DNA from: Imbricaverruca yamaguchii
Lineage: Eukaryota > Arthropoda > Thecostraca > Neoverrucidae
NCBI GenBank assembly: GCA_034440575.1
Contig: JAOTOL010001621.1
Location: 186,001-250,000 of the forward strand
Direction: 5' to 3'
Length of the DNA stretch: 64,000 nt
Positions 11,681 through 23,960 of the stretch are shown piece after piece. Within the stretch, counting starts at the first letter, position 1. Every line of letters starts with the position of its first letter. A program made the translations under genes and the position numbers. The notes under the pieces are model-generated. The model was given only the letters and a program-made list of their open reading frames with translations, ran no database searches and was not told the origin of the DNA.

Positions 11681-11685
<5 letters not shown>
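11421..11685. other. Unassigned sequence up to a TA tract
   Basis: No gene seen; it may be further decayed Penelope-like sequence on the minus strand. Confidence 0.35.
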
Positions 11686-11767
<82 letters not shown>

Positions 11768-11796
11768 ATATATACATATATATACACAAAGACATA
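11686..11796. repeat. (TA)n microsatellite, long
   Basis: About 100 bp of TA with a few C and TTTA interruptions. Frames reading YIYIYI come only from the repeat. Confidence 0.95.
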
Positions 11797-12900
11797 TCTG
11801 TTGGACGACATTCCACAATGCTAAATACAACTCACACAGATGCATCCAGCAGTTTAGGAACACATTGAAACGTTTTGCAATTGTTGACTGTCGGGGTACT
11901 GTCCTTGGTAATATTGGATTGAGCGATCTTCATTTCTGCGGTGTCATCCCACCAACGTATGACATTAGCTGCTTAGTTCGCTTCATTTGGAGTGTATTCT
12001 TACTGTTTTTGACAATTTATCGGACAAACAGCCTGGCAGAAATCGATACATCTGACTGACTGAAGCGATCCATCAGAAATCAGCGGAGCAGTGTCATATG
12101 AATGATTATTATTTTTCCCTTTTGTTGATCCATTATTTGTGCTTTCATCCTTTTGTTTTCGTTGTTAGTGTTAATTCACCTCACCCCCTCCCCCCAAAAA
12201 AACAGATGTTCATCAGTCTTGCTATTCGCCCGTGTGATGCCTCACGCCGATTTTTGGTGGTTGCGACAATACAACCGGATGCTGGTGTCTTACTTCCCCT
12301 TGGATGATGAACTAAAATCAAGCAAGCAGTTCAACGGAACTTTAAATCTGATCCGCTTTGCTAATTCAGCATCGCATTTTACTGCCGCACTTTTTTTGGC
12401 CGCTATGCATTATGCAATATCTATGAAATAAGACGACCATTTCATAGTTATTGCCTCCTTTTCTTAGTTTCTTTTTACCGTCGGTCCACAAAAGAGCCAG
12501 CGATCGAAGAGTGCTGCGCTCACCTCTTTCTGAACTGGCAACAATCGGCCGAACAATCCCCGCCGGCGCTACATTGGCAGCTTTTCTGATCGTACAGTGA
12601 ATGCACGAGGCGGCAACAAAAACACTACTTAGCTTTTTATCGCCGAGCCGTTTCCGTGCACTTGGTATATCCGCTGCAAATGACGACAAAAAGCAGCTGT
12701 TTTGTAAGATTTTCCGTTGTAGGCGACGCGGTGGCCTTCGCCTAGTTATTGATTTCCGACCTGCAGTATCGAGGGGAGTGCGTGGCGTCGTTGCCGACGG
12801 CCGGCGGTTCCGCCAGGTCGGCTGGTGTGCTGACGTTCTGATCCGACCTTGACCTGACCGTGTACGACACGAGCCGCTCTCGAATGGCATCCTTCCGGAG
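11797..12900. other. Unassigned sequence, no gene recognised
   Basis: Frames up to 200 codons exist on the minus strand (12366-12968), but they lack recognisable domains and overlap open frames on the other strand. No RNA gene is seen. Confidence 0.4.
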
Positions 12901-12929
12901 CAGGTGTCGGTACCGAGTGTCGCCGACCG

Positions 12930-13090
12930 CCGCCAGGTCCTGCCGGGGTGCCGGCGTACCAACATCACCGCGCTGTGTCACACATTCACACGCCGGAGCC
13001 CTGTCGGGGTACCGGCGTACGGACATTACCGTGCTGTATCACACCTTCACACACCGGAACCTTGTCGTAGTACGAGACTGAGTCGACAGT
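12930..13090. repeat. Two- to three-copy 60-bp tandem repeat
   Basis: The words CCGGCGTACC/CCGGCGTACG, GCTGT(G/A)TCACAC and CTTCACACACCGGA recur about every 60 bp. Confidence 0.65.
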
Positions 13091-13194
13091 ACCAGTCCCG
13101 CCATAGCACCAGTACCGGCACAGCACCAGCACCAATATAACGGCGGTGCCAGTATAGCACCAGTATCGGAATCAGTGGTATGTGTCGCACGAGC

Positions 13195-13440
13195 GAGGAC
13201 ATGGGTAGACGGTAAGATGGGCACAGATAAGGCACACCCGCACGGGGCACGAGTGATGACGTGGGTGGGCGGTATAGACGCGGCACGGAATCAGGGTATC
13301 GTCGGAACGAGCGAGGACATGGGTAGACGTTAAGACTGCCGGCACATGATAAGGCATGCACCCGCCGTCGGGCACGAGCGAGGACATGGGTAGACGGTAA
13401 GACTGCCGGCACATGATAAGGCATGTACCCGCCGTCGAGA
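13195..13440. repeat. About 65-bp tandem repeat, four copies
   Basis: The phrase GAGCGAGGACATGGGTAGAC recurs with CCGGCACATGATAAGGCATG and CACCCGCCGTC. The last two copies are nearly identical and the first two are diverged. Confidence 0.8.
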
Positions 13441-13569
13441 GGAAGCTGTGGTGGCTGGACTTGGAGCATTTAATGGTACAACAAGCAAAAACACATGTTA
13501 AAAAGGTCAAATGCAGAACAGTGCAGGGATAAGGTCGGTCGTGTGCATTTTCTTCGCTTCATTTCGTGG

Positions 13570-13596
13570 TATATATATATATATATATATATATAT
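13570..13596. repeat. (TA)n microsatellite
   Basis: About 13 TA units. Confidence 0.85.
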
Positions 13597-14210
13597 GTGG
13601 GTATATGTATGCAAATGACCATCACCCGTGCTACATGATATCGGACAAGCTAGAACTTCTAGATAGTACTTTCCACTTGTTAAGTCCAGCAGTGTGGTAG
13701 GCATAAACCGAATAGGCTCGGAACAGTGCTCTGGGTATGGACCAAGCACGGGCCTGGGCGGGGCGGTGGTGACAGCCGTGAAGTGACGTCACAGTAGAGG
13801 GGGGGGGACGGTGTGGGCCGGTGGCGGGCCGCTGTTCCTCTGCCAGCGATGTCCTCCGATCAGAGGGGTCGTGTCGTTCTTGTCAAAAAGTGTGCGACAA
13901 AAAGTGTCGCTGCCGCTGCCAGCCGTGCCACTTCAGAGACCCGCGACAGAGACAGGCGACAGGCAGTGATGGGGCAGAACTGCGAGACATTCAGATCACC
14001 GTCCCGAGAGTAGTGGCCCACTAGGTACATCTCACGACAAAGAACTGCACCGGCACCAGATGTGTATCCCGTAAGCTGAACTCAGGATGCGGCCCTAGAT
14101 TCGGAGCGCTGGTATCCTGGGTGCTAGCTGCTGAACGCGCCTTCATTATAAACTGGCCAGTACACCACAAGTAGAACAAATGTGGTAAACCTTACGCACA
14201 TGGGCAATAA
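13597..14210. other. Unassigned sequence with a poly-G run
   Basis: No supported gene. A 67-codon frame at 13821-14024 is cysteine-rich over a short stretch but has no other support. Confidence 0.4.
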
Positions 14211-14214
14211 GTAG

Positions 14215-14405
14215 CTGGTGTCATGTATATTCGACTGGTGGCTGATGTGTTTATTCGACTGGTAGCTGATGTGCCTGTTCGACTGGTAGCTAGCTGATGT
14301 ATTTTTCGACTGGTAGCTGATGTCGTGCCTATTCGACTGGTAGTTGATATCGTGTCCGTTCGACTGGTAGCTGATGTCGTGTCCGTTCAACTGGTAGTTG
14401 ATGTG
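14215..14405. repeat. 26-31 bp minisatellite
   Basis: About seven copies of a unit around TTCGACTGGTAGCTGATGT with spacers of variable length (GTGTCCG, GTGCCTA). The minus frame reads SYQSNRHD repeats. Confidence 0.8.
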
Positions 14406-15280
14406 TCTTTTCGATGAGTGCAGCAGCCACCCATCACTGCATGAAGCAGTTGCTCCACCGACCGTTCTGTGCGCTGTCGGCGTAGTTCATATGAACACAG
14501 GATGTCGACACCTCAGCATCGTAGCCATGCTCAGTCGTGAAATATCGCAAGAAAAGTCGCAGGCGTTGTTGCCCCTCCGTACGAATACACCTTGTAGCTA
14601 CGATTGTCGTCTTTTAAGTACCTCAAAAGCCACACCCACGAATATGTCTAATCACAGACCCTTGTACTAAGCACACACGAGAATGAAGAAAGAATTGGCC
14701 CGCCAAAATTTGCCTTCCAAATTGAAGTTTGTTATCTCCAGCATAGCAGGCGGAAACATATATAGTGATCCATGTGAATGCTACCGGGATTGCAGACAAG
14801 GTGATCTCAAGAGGCAGCCCAAAATTAAAGGAGTATTTGCTGGCGTCCACGAGCTCTTAATGGGGGAACAGAAATAAAGGAGTTGACGTCATTAGAAGGC
14901 GGGGCCAAGTTTCCCCTATCTATCTTCGCTATGGATAAGTTTGTAGGCTCTTCCGTTAACAGCATACCTTGAGATCAGGCCATATTGAGTGGATATTGGT
15001 TTGTACATTCATTGTTTCAACAGTCCTAAAGGTCATGTGTCTCATGATTTCGTACATTTCCTCCCTATGGTACCTGAGGCCTTGGCTTGAGATCACATCC
15101 CTTGCCTGGGGCAGAACAGGCTCAGAAAGTCGCTTTCAACACGTTTGGGAATGAAAAAGTTGAAGAGTTCTTTTCTAAGCTCGGATGTGAATGATGTGAT
15201 GTAAAATAGCTTTAAAGCAAAAACATTCAGTCATTAAATTTTGCATGGACTTTGATCAACTTGTTGATAAATGCATGTTC
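14406..15280. other. Unassigned sequence
   Basis: No recognised gene, RNA or repeat family. Confidence 0.4.
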
Positions 15281-15285
15281 TACTT

Positions 15286-15575
15286 AAGTGTCGCCACTGA
15301 GGGGATATGTGCCGATGACACCGCTCACCGTATGTGCTGCTTCCTCCACCTGACCATGACAATGAAATGTCGCCACCGAGGTGATATGTGCCGATGACAC
15401 CGCTCACCGTATGTGCTGCTTCCTCCACCTGACCATGACAATGAAATGTCGCCACCGAGGTGATATGTGCCGATGACACCGCTCACCGTATGTGCTGCTT
15501 CCTCCACCTAACCATGACAATGAAATGTCGCCACCGAGGGGATATGTGCCGATGACACCGCTTGCCGTGAATTCT
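15286..15575. repeat. 79-bp tandem repeat, left block
   Basis: Nearly four copies of a unit containing GTCGCCACCGAGGTGATATG, GATGACACCGCTCACCG and CTGCTTCCTCCACCTGACC. A related but more diverged block in the same orientation lies at 16500-16660, so the inverted array between them looks like an insertion into, or growth within, this repeat. Confidence 0.9.
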
Positions 15576-15589
15576 ACGAGAAATGCACG

Positions 15590-16480
15590 TGAGGAAAATG
15601 TACGTATGGAAAATGTACGGAAGAAAATGTACGTAAGCAAATGTACGTAAGTCGATTGTACGCAAGCGCAGGTGTACGTACGGCTAATGTGCGTAAGGGC
15701 AAATGCACGTCTGAAGAATGTACGTATGCGCAAAAGTATGCATGGGCAAAAGTACGCAAGCGCAGGCGCAAATGTGTGTAAGCACAAATGTACGGAAGCA
15801 CAAATGTACGTGAGCGCAAATGTGCGTAAGCGCAAAATTACGTATGCGCAAATGTACGTATGGGCAAATGCATGTATGTACAATTGCACGCAAGCGCAAG
15901 TGTATGTACATTTACGCATGCGCACCTTTGCGTTTACGTACATTTTGTTAGATGCATGTGTCATACGGACATTTGCGCTTACATACATACGCTTACGTAC
16001 CTTTGCTATACGAACATTTTCTCTTACGTGTTTCTGCCATCAGTACATTTGCGATACGTACTTTTTTGCTTTCGTGTATCTGGGCTTACGTACATCTGCC
16101 ATAAGTACTTTTGCGCTTACATCGATATCTGCATACGTACATTTGTGCTGACATACTTATGCGCTTGCGCACATTTGAAATTACGTACATTTGCGCATAT
16201 GCACATCTGTTCTTACGTACATTTGCCCATACGTACATTTGGTCTTACCTACTTTGGCGCATACGTACATTTGCGTTTACATACTTGTGCATACGTATTT
16301 TTGCGCTTACGTACATTTGCGCTTACGTACTTTTGCGCTTGCGTACATTTGCGCATGAGTACATTTGTCTAACGTACATTTGCGCTTATGTACATTAGAC
16401 ATACGTACACCTGCGCTTACGTACAATTGCTATACGTACATCTGCGCTTACGTACATTTGTTTTGCGTATATTTGTCCGG
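15590..16480. repeat. Orientation-switching 16-bp array (head-to-head)
   Basis: From about 15590 to 15910 the unit reads AAATGTACGTAAGCGC. From about 15925 to 16480 it reads as the reverse complement, GCGCTTACGTACATTT. Each half has many imperfect copies, giving a single arm-to-arm inverted array with a centre near 15915-15925. Open frames across it are by-products of the repeat. Confidence 0.9.
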
Positions 16481-16499
16481 CTACCCTTACAGTGTGCGT

Positions 16500-16660
16500 G
16501 CTGCTACCTTCGCCTCACCCCGGCAATGAAATATCGCTACTGAGGTGATATGTGCTAATGACACCACTTACCGTGTATGTCATGCTACCTCCACCTCGTC
16601 CCAACAATTCAAGGTCGCTACTGAGGGAATATGTGCCAATGACACCCATCCCATACGATG
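16500..16660. repeat. 79-bp tandem repeat, right block (diverged)
   Basis: About two diverged units, with CGCTACTGAGGTGATATGTG and TACCTCCACCTCGTCCC, in the same orientation as the left block. Confidence 0.75.
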
Positions 16661-19527
16661 CATCTCCCGCGGGTCTGTGACTACATCTGTCCCATCCTGA
16701 CATGAATCCTCCCAGAAAGAGTAAGTCGTCGTTTCCTTGCAGCTGATTGCGCGCTTGCGCTTCCCTCGCTCATCCCAGAGGCTTCGTGTGACGAGAGAGC
16801 ATTTGTCTCTGTCGGCCAAATGCGACTTTAACACAATTGAGGGCAACTAAACAAATGCTCTGTCACGACAACGTGCCCGGCCGGGATGGCTCCGGTGACG
16901 GATTTTCTGTCGGCGTGTTGCTCGATCGCAGATTCAGTTGCTGTAAAACTGCAGGTTTGCGATGCCAGCAGAAGAAGCTGAATAACGACAGAAGTGATGT
17001 CATACGACGTTGATTGCGCTTTTATCAACCTGGCATTGCAAATGGAGGCGGCGTGCAGCGGTGGGTCCAGGACGTTCTTTTGCGAGGGGAAGCATTTTAG
17101 CCCAAGTGGAAATTTGTTCTTTAAAACCGAAATGTGTATGTGAGGGGAAGGGAAGGGAGGGCAGATGGAGTGACATGAAGAGTCGGAGTCCGCTACACGT
17201 CTAATGTAGCAGTGAAGATCGGAAGCGATATTGCTCATGCTTGCGTTATGTTAGTAGTGACGATTTTTCTCATTATATGTGGATGTAGTGGTGTCCGAGG
17301 ATTCGTGTAGTCCTGAAACAGTTCACGTGCTCTGCGGGTTCTGCTGTACTGAACCAGTGGTGGTAATCTGAGACACGTGCCAAATCGTATAGATGATTTG
17401 CCCCACCAGTGTGAAGCCCTTGACTTCAGCTCTTTGTGGGAAGCCGTTGATTCCTATTCATGAGGTGGCAGTAACTGGAGGGAGTGATCGCCGAGCTACA
17501 GGATTAACGCTGACCCACCAGTGCCCGAAACATCCGAGCCACGCGCACGATCAGCCTTTAAAGAGGCCCTTCGCTCCAGTGGCACACCCTGAGGGCACGG
17601 CCTCGCCTCGAGTCACGAAGCAGTGACCCGAGCACAACGCACACTGTGTGGCCGCCTGCACAACACGCTACGGCCTGAAGGCAGAGGTAGTGCGTCAATG
17701 AGACTGTTCCGCAGTGGTGCCGAAAATGAAACCCCTGTCGTATCCATACCATGCCCCTTTCGTGTCCATACCATGTCACAGAGTTGGGCTGGGAGTGATT
17801 GCGTGATTTTGTTTCTGTGTGCACTAGAGTGACTTGTGTGAGGGAGACGGATACGTTGTCTCCCGGAATATCTAGACAGCCTTTAATTATCTGAGAGGGT
17901 GAAGCCCCAGTGAGTCTCCTCCCGTGTATGCATCACAAAGATTCATCGGAACGACCAGATTCGATCAGATCTGATCCGAACCAGCCCGATCTGTGTCTTA
18001 CTTTGTCCTCATAGTCAATGGCGTTCAGCTTCCCCGTGCGATTCAGCCCCAGAAGCGCAGGAACGATGTCAAAGCTAGATGGGTAAGACTATGATCTCTT
18101 CTGTCCCTATCATCCACCATCCCACTCCACTTGCCGTAAAACAACATATATTTTAGTAAGTTTGGCTTCGGAGCCCCGGCATTCTTTGTGTTGTATGCTT
18201 ACGGTTAACATTTTCAGTCCAGCTGTTCCGAAGCTCAGCCTCTGCTCCTCCCAAGTCTGTTCCTGTCCAACCCAGACAAAAACAACAGATCCCACAATCG
18301 TACCATCGTAGAAACAAAAGAGAGTTTTTCTGTGGTCATGAAAAGTGAAAGGTACTTACACGGGACCGGTCCAATACTTTTAGACCTTCACGAGTTGGCG
18401 TTCTCGCCGTTTTAATGGCTGTTTTTATTGTTGGCTACTGCCATAAAGAAAACATTTTACTCAGAAACTGGCAATCAAAGCAGCACTGAAGATGATCGTT
18501 CAAGCATTAAATTCAAGCATCGCATAAAATTTGATTTTGGCAACTGTCATCCAAATGTCTTCTCCGAAGTGTTCACAATCTTTTCTCAAAGAAAGGACTA
18601 TGATGCTGCACCTCTGTGCCCACGCAGTTACCTCGAATGGAGACAGGTAGCAGGCACAGGCAACCAGAAGAATACGCTAAGGCGAGTCACCAGCCACCAC
18701 AATCATTAATCTGTTCCCCTCAGTCACCGAGTTCCCCCAATCAGGCTGAAGTTTAACAGCTTGGCCTGTGGGCGTATGCTATATGCAAATGGTTTTCGTG
18801 CTAGCTTTGTCCTCAGGTCATTTGGCCCCCAATAAATTCCACAAATTGACACACATTTTAAGGGCCATAAGGGTGACAAAGGAGAACCAACTAGGTGACA
18901 TATACAAAACAATGTGTGGTTTCAAACACCTTAAGTAACCTATACGGTTGATGTAATATCACCATGTTAGCCCTCATATGTAATATGATATGATGTAATA
19001 TCACCTCTGTGAGCCCTCATATACGCCTCCGACCACTCCCTATCTCCGTTCAATCCCAACATGGCTAAGATCACTGGGAACCCTCGCGGCAAAACTGAAC
19101 CAAACGCTTCGGCTCCCTTTGCTTTCCACAATCGTATGGGGGAATCACTGGTCTGGTCATAAATCCAGTTGGAAATCACGCCCGCCTGTCACCTCTGGAT
19201 GGTTCCGACTCTTCTCGGCGATAATTTACGGTCGCTTAGTCACTTGAACAGGCCGAGTGGAGAACGCCGTAAAAAATGAGCCAGAGCTTCCGGCGCGTGG
19301 TGAGACGACGGGCTATCAGGGGACAGCTATGTCGGCAAGGTGGCACACAAAGAAGTCTGACGCATCGCACTGCTTATCATGCACTAGTCCAGGTGTCCAC
19401 TTCGTGTGTGGCTTCTTTTTCGGCACATGACACATTTGCATTGATTCACAATTTCACAGCATGCGTACTGCCACGGTACGACCAAGATAAGAGGGCTCAG
19501 CACTGAACACACACCAGCAGATTATTT
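16661..19527. other. Unassigned sequence, no gene recognised
   Basis: Frames of up to 136 codons occur on both strands without domain features or a convincing splice pattern. Around 18960-19015 the phrase TGTAATATCACC plus GAGCCCTCATAT is repeated twice in tandem. Confidence 0.4.
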
Positions 19528-19625
19528 GGCAACAGCGGCACGTATTCGGCAACAACGGGCGCGTATTCGGCAACAACGGGCGCGTATTCGGCAACAGCGG
19601 GCGCGTATTCGGCAACAACGGCGCG
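19528..19625. repeat. 21-bp minisatellite
   Basis: Five copies of a unit around CGTATTCGGCAACAACGGGC. The unit is a multiple of three, so several frames stay open. Confidence 0.9.
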
Positions 19626-19910
19626 CACGAAGCCAACAGTGGCAAATATAATCGGATGCAGGAATAGATAGTAGGTCATATCTGAGCTGTTCTTCTGCAG
19701 CTAGCACAAGCTTAATGCCCATTGGGAGCCTATTTATTGAAGAGAGGAAACACTACCACAGCGTCCCTGTTGTTTCGCGGCCCATTCGATTAAGCAAGCA
19801 TGTGTGGTGTGTTGATCAGGTGTCAGCCTCCAATAGGCATCATTGTGTACAGTGGCGGATCCAGGGGAGGAGACAACTGGGGGTTTGTGCCCCCCCCCAA
19901 TAGAGATGTG
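19626..19910. other. Unassigned sequence with a TE-like edge
   Basis: AGTGGCGGATCCAGGGGAGG near 19852 resembles a widely dispersed hAT-type terminus (CAGTGGCGGATCCAGG). The matching other end was not found. Confidence 0.35.
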
Positions 19911-19912
19911 GC

Positions 19913-20071
19913 GCCCGGTAGCTGAATAGTTAAGCTGAACATCGGGAATGGCAGAGGTACTGCGTTCGATTCCCAGCCGTGCCCGCCCTTTCTGTCAGGG
20001 TGAGGGGCAGGCGACATATCGCTGCTGAACTGTCGGTCGGCATGTGCTTTTCAGTCGCACTGCGAGCAATT
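19913..20071 (+). mobile_element. tRNA-derived SINE fragment
   Basis: The sequence starts GTGGCGCCCGGTAGCTGAAT and carries a polymerase III B-box-like GCGTTCGATTCCC about 60 bp in, the spacing of a tRNA-related SINE head. The body follows with GTCAGGGTGAGGGGCAGGCG. Its own target duplication is not visible. Confidence 0.55.
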
Positions 20072-20146
20072 GGAACGGCATGATGGTGAATGTGCATAAA
20101 GTGTGTCGTGAACCAACCAATAAACAAACAAAGGAACGGCATGATG
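20072..20146 (+). mobile_element. Ultra-short retroposed insertion (AAAC-tailed)
   Basis: A 47-nt insertion (20086-20132) ending in AATAAACAAACAAA is flanked by a perfect 14-bp direct repeat GGAACGGCATGATG (20072-20085 and 20133-20146). The tail differs from the AACT-tailed family, so it was probably made by another LINE partner. Confidence 0.75.
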
Positions 20147-20395
20147 ACTTTGACACGTTCACTGCAACGCAATGATGTCATACTCTTCCGAGTGACGGGC
20201 CACATTCTCCTCGATTGTAGTCCGTGCTTGCAATCGCAACCAACAATCAAAATCTCGCCAAATTTTAGCCATTTGTGGACAATCTTTGTTGAGTTCCATC
20301 ACAGTGTACGTGGAATTTAGCACATTAAGCCAATAATCGGTACTGCGGGTCACTCAGCATCAATTTTCCCATTTGAGTTCGTGGTTACGGAGTAG
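20147..20395. other. Unassigned sequence
   Basis: No gene or repeat assigned. Confidence 0.4.
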
Positions 20396-21190
20396 CGGAC
20401 ACGAGAGGTTTCCAGCTGGTCAACAGTGGCGGACACGAGAGGTTGCCAGCTGGTCAACAGTGGCGAACACGAGAGGTTGCCAGATGATCAACAGAGACAG
20501 AATGGTGGACACGAGATGTTGCCAGTTGGTCAACAGAGTGGCGGACACGAGAGGTTGCCAGTTGGCAAACAGAGTGGCGGACACGAGAGGTTGCCAGTTG
20601 GTCAACAGAGTGGCGGACACGAGAGGTTGCCAGTTGGTCAACAGAGTGGCGGACACAAGATGTTGCCAGTTGGTCAACAGAGTAGCGGACACGAGAGGTT
20701 GCCAGATGATCAACAGAGTGGCAGACACGAGAGGTTGCCAGTTGGTCAACAGAGTGACGAACACGAGAGGTTGCCAGATGATCAACAGAGTGGTGGACAC
20801 GAGATGTTTCCAGCTGGTCAACAGAGTGGCGGACACGAGAGGTTGCCAGCTGGTCAACAGAGTGGCGGACACGAGAGGTTGCCAGATGAGCAACAGAGTG
20901 GCGGACACGAGAGGTTGCCAGATGATCAACAGAGTGGCGGACACGAGAGGTTGCCAGCTGGTCAACAGAGTGGCGGACACGAGAGGTTGCCAGATGATCA
21001 ACAGAGTGGTGGACACGAGAGGTTGCCAGATGATCAACAGAATGGCGGACACGAGATGTTGCCAGATGGTCAACAGAGTGGCAGACACGAGAGGTTGCCA
21101 GCTGGTCAACAGAGTGGCGGACACGAGAGGTTGCCAGCTGGTCAACAGGGTGGCGGACACGAGAGGTTTCCAGCTGGTCAGTTCCGCTGC
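20396..21190. repeat. 36-bp minisatellite, about 22 copies
   Basis: The unit contains GCCAGTTGGTCAACAGAGTG then GCGGACACGAGAGGTT. Variation is concentrated at GTTGGTCA/GATGATCA/GCTGGTCA. The unit is 36 bp and stop-free in three frames, giving apparent proteins of 260-279 residues on both strands, with a 12-residue period. No flanking coding features support a gene. Confidence 0.95.
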
Positions 21191-22310
21191 CAGCTGACCG
21201 ACGACAGTTAGAATGTGTCGAGGGAAGTTGTCACATCGGTAACAGAAGGTCGGGAACACGTCACCGCGGTGCGGGAAAATGAATAGGAGTTAAGGAATCC
21301 ACTACTGCTCCGAGACCTGTGGACCTAACACATTTTCAATGTACTTCTTAAAGGGTGCCTATATTAGCAACGACAGACGCACCAGCATACCGCCTGAATT
21401 ATTTCTAAAGCTCGGTTCACGCTCTTGCCTTTTGACGCTTTCCGAGCGTTTATTCATCGTTTTTTTAGACCGTTTCGTCGAACAAGCGGCAATCGAACGT
21501 ATTCAGATGCCGTCAAAACGGCGTTTTACGAACGTTTAACTCGATCGGAGCGTCGCACAGTGTGCACCGGGGTACGTCACGACCGCGTAATGAATGTCGT
21601 CTGGCGTCCAAAAGATAGATTCAGTATATCCTTTCAACGCCGTCTCGGCGTTTAGCGTTCTGTTGGTGGGATTGAATGATCGCGAGATGTTCGAAGCTTT
21701 GTTGGCTGTCCATAATCAGGTTGGAAGCATCGATTTTCCTGTGGCAAGAATACGCAGTGCAATGCAATGTATGCAATGATGTGTTGTGTTTGTGTTATTT
21801 TTTTTGACACTGAAAAGGCATGCTTGTTCACCCAAGATGGAAAGGTGGGAAATAATATTTCGGGGCCGTACATGCAGCCCTGAAAAAATCTTGCAAGAAT
21901 CTCTGAAGAACATAGTCATGTAGGAAATAATTGGCCCAGTGAGTGCCTACTGTAAGCAATGAAAACCCCCTGACAATTCCTGATACTCCAAACACAACTT
22001 GGCACTGCCAAGTTATGCATGATGGTGAAGAACATATTCATAGTTTCCATTGCTGTAAAAAACAATTTATTGGAATTTTCAGAGCCAGAAGCATTAGTTG
22101 TGCATACCCAGTGCCAACTACAGATGCTCTCTTTTCTGTTGTGTGAATGATATGCATTTTGAAGTATATATATATGCTAATTTTGGTCCTCATCCTGTCA
22201 AGATACACGTAAGTTCATGTTCCAAGCTAGGCTTCAAAATTAACCCATCTGTTTCAACCGCAGACTCACGGTTCAGCATGTTGGGACTCATGGTTCAGCA
22301 TGGGTAACTG
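21191..22310. other. Unassigned sequence
   Basis: No gene recognised. ACGCTTTCCGAGCG and CAAAACGGCGTTTTACG near 21440-21530 form short inverted words but no full element boundary was found. Confidence 0.4.
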
Positions 22311-22311
22311 G

Positions 22312-22400
22312 GTGATGTTGCTCACAAAATGTAGCCAGGAAGAGCCCCTGTGGCTCATTGTTGCACTTCTGCGTTATGTATTTATGTCTGGCATATTCTG
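22312..22400 (+). mobile_element. 3'-end fragment of the CR1-like LINE family
   Basis: AGCCAGGAAGAGCCCCTGTG, then GCTCATTGTTGCACTTCTGC and a TGTATTTATG end match the 3' tail of the CR1-like copy at 34170-34240 (AACCAAGAAGGGCCCTTGTG, GCTCATAGTTGCACTGATC). It is a strongly 5'-truncated copy without coding sequence. Confidence 0.65.
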
Positions 22401-23960
22401 CAACAACACCCTTATTTTGTTCAGTCACAACTCGTAATTGGTCACCCATCACTTATGCATCCTTGGTATGCTGTCTATCTACATGCATGTTCTTGCACTA
22501 ATCAAAGTTACATTTAATTTGCCACTTTTGACTACTTCACAGGCTTATCCAACTATTTTTGTCGAGAGTCCTTACGGCAAAACAAAAACAAACAAAACAT
22601 GTCACAATATATCGCGCGATATATCTCGGCTTACATTGGTACAAGTATTCAGGATTTCCACACAACTTGAATCGGCTGCAGTCGCGTCAAAATGGTCTCA
22701 TTGGCGTCATAATTGGTTAGCATGGAAGTGCAAAATGAACGTCTTCATTCGTGGAAACAAAGTGTGTTATTCCCGGTGAATTTCCGCTCGTTTTACAATG
22801 TCTATCTCCTGTTTGACGTTCGATATCCGTTCGTTTTACAAATGATTGACGCTCCGAATTACCAAGTGTGAACAGAGCTAAAGGTAGATTATGTCGTGAC
22901 GTAATTGCGTGTAAACAGCTTGCAGCGTCGCAAAATGCTTCAGGTTCATTCATCAGCTTCCAGATGGGAAACTTAGTCGGACGTGGTATTTTGCAATCGG
23001 TGTTACACGGCATTGAAGATTCTCGTTGCCGTATTTCTGGGATGTTCCACCAGATTGGGCAAGAATGCCGCATCCTGCATTCGCCTGAATCGAGATTTAT
23101 CGCGTGTTAGGGTACCAAGTCGCCAAATTCTGTTGCGATCTATTGTTGCCTCGCTTTACTGTTTCAACCACTTTCCGCATGTTTGGGTTTGGTGGATTTA
23201 CAACCATTTTATGGTTGTGCCGAGCCGATATAGAGCGAGTCTGCTCCCGCTTCGGCACGTTAAAGTGTCCGTATTTTGGTTACAGCATAGGGGAGAGCCG
23301 TGTTCGATTCATCAGCTGACTGTGCGATCCATCAGCTGACTGTCCGATCCACTAGCCGACATTTCCAGCTGTCAGCTGACGGCCAGATGGGCGTAGCAGT
23401 GGCTAGTTGTAGGCACCTGTCACAAATATGTGGCAGCTCAGACATCTCTGGTAGACGCAGAGCAGACATTGAGTGTAATTGACTTATATTTCATGCAGCT
23501 CAGAACTATATGTAATGCATTATGCAGACTATCTGTGCCTCACTATGAAATGCGTGCCGTTAAGAACGGGCCCGATCGCATGACCTTCATCTGCAAATGC
23601 ATGCTCCAAAGCATCCGAACATCCAGTTGCCCACCATGCAACTTTTTACTTACCTACCTATTACCAATTACCCGCTATTCAATTAAATTATATGAGAAAC
23701 AAAGGACCAATCGTGTTCATTGGGATACCCGGGGACAGTGATCAGGAACGTAGTGCGCAAATTAACACTTGAGAAACGCGATGGAACAGGTATCATGAAC
23801 GGGAAAATGATGGTGGAGGATATTTATCCAAACCTATTACGTTCTGTGGGGAAGATGGTGGCGGACTCTATCGAAAGTGGTTGGGTAATTTTTCCCTCAG
23901 GTCAACATTCAGGTCACTGGGCCATCATAGGTCAAATTCGCCGTTATCAGGTGGGATTCA
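22401..23960. other. Unassigned sequence
   Basis: Open frames up to 118 codons, none recognised. At 23305-23345 the phrase CGATCCATCAGCTGACTGT is repeated in tandem two to three times. Confidence 0.4.

Noticed and set aside
13821..14024. Metallothionein-like cysteine cluster (CRSCQKVCDKKCRCRCQPC)
   Set aside because: One short stretch in one of two overlapping frames, with no conserved start, signal or context. Probably chance.
20373..21259. Repeat proteins of 261-279 codons on both strands
   Set aside because: The 36-bp unit lacks stops in several frames, so similar-length frames on both strands point to repeat structure, not genes.
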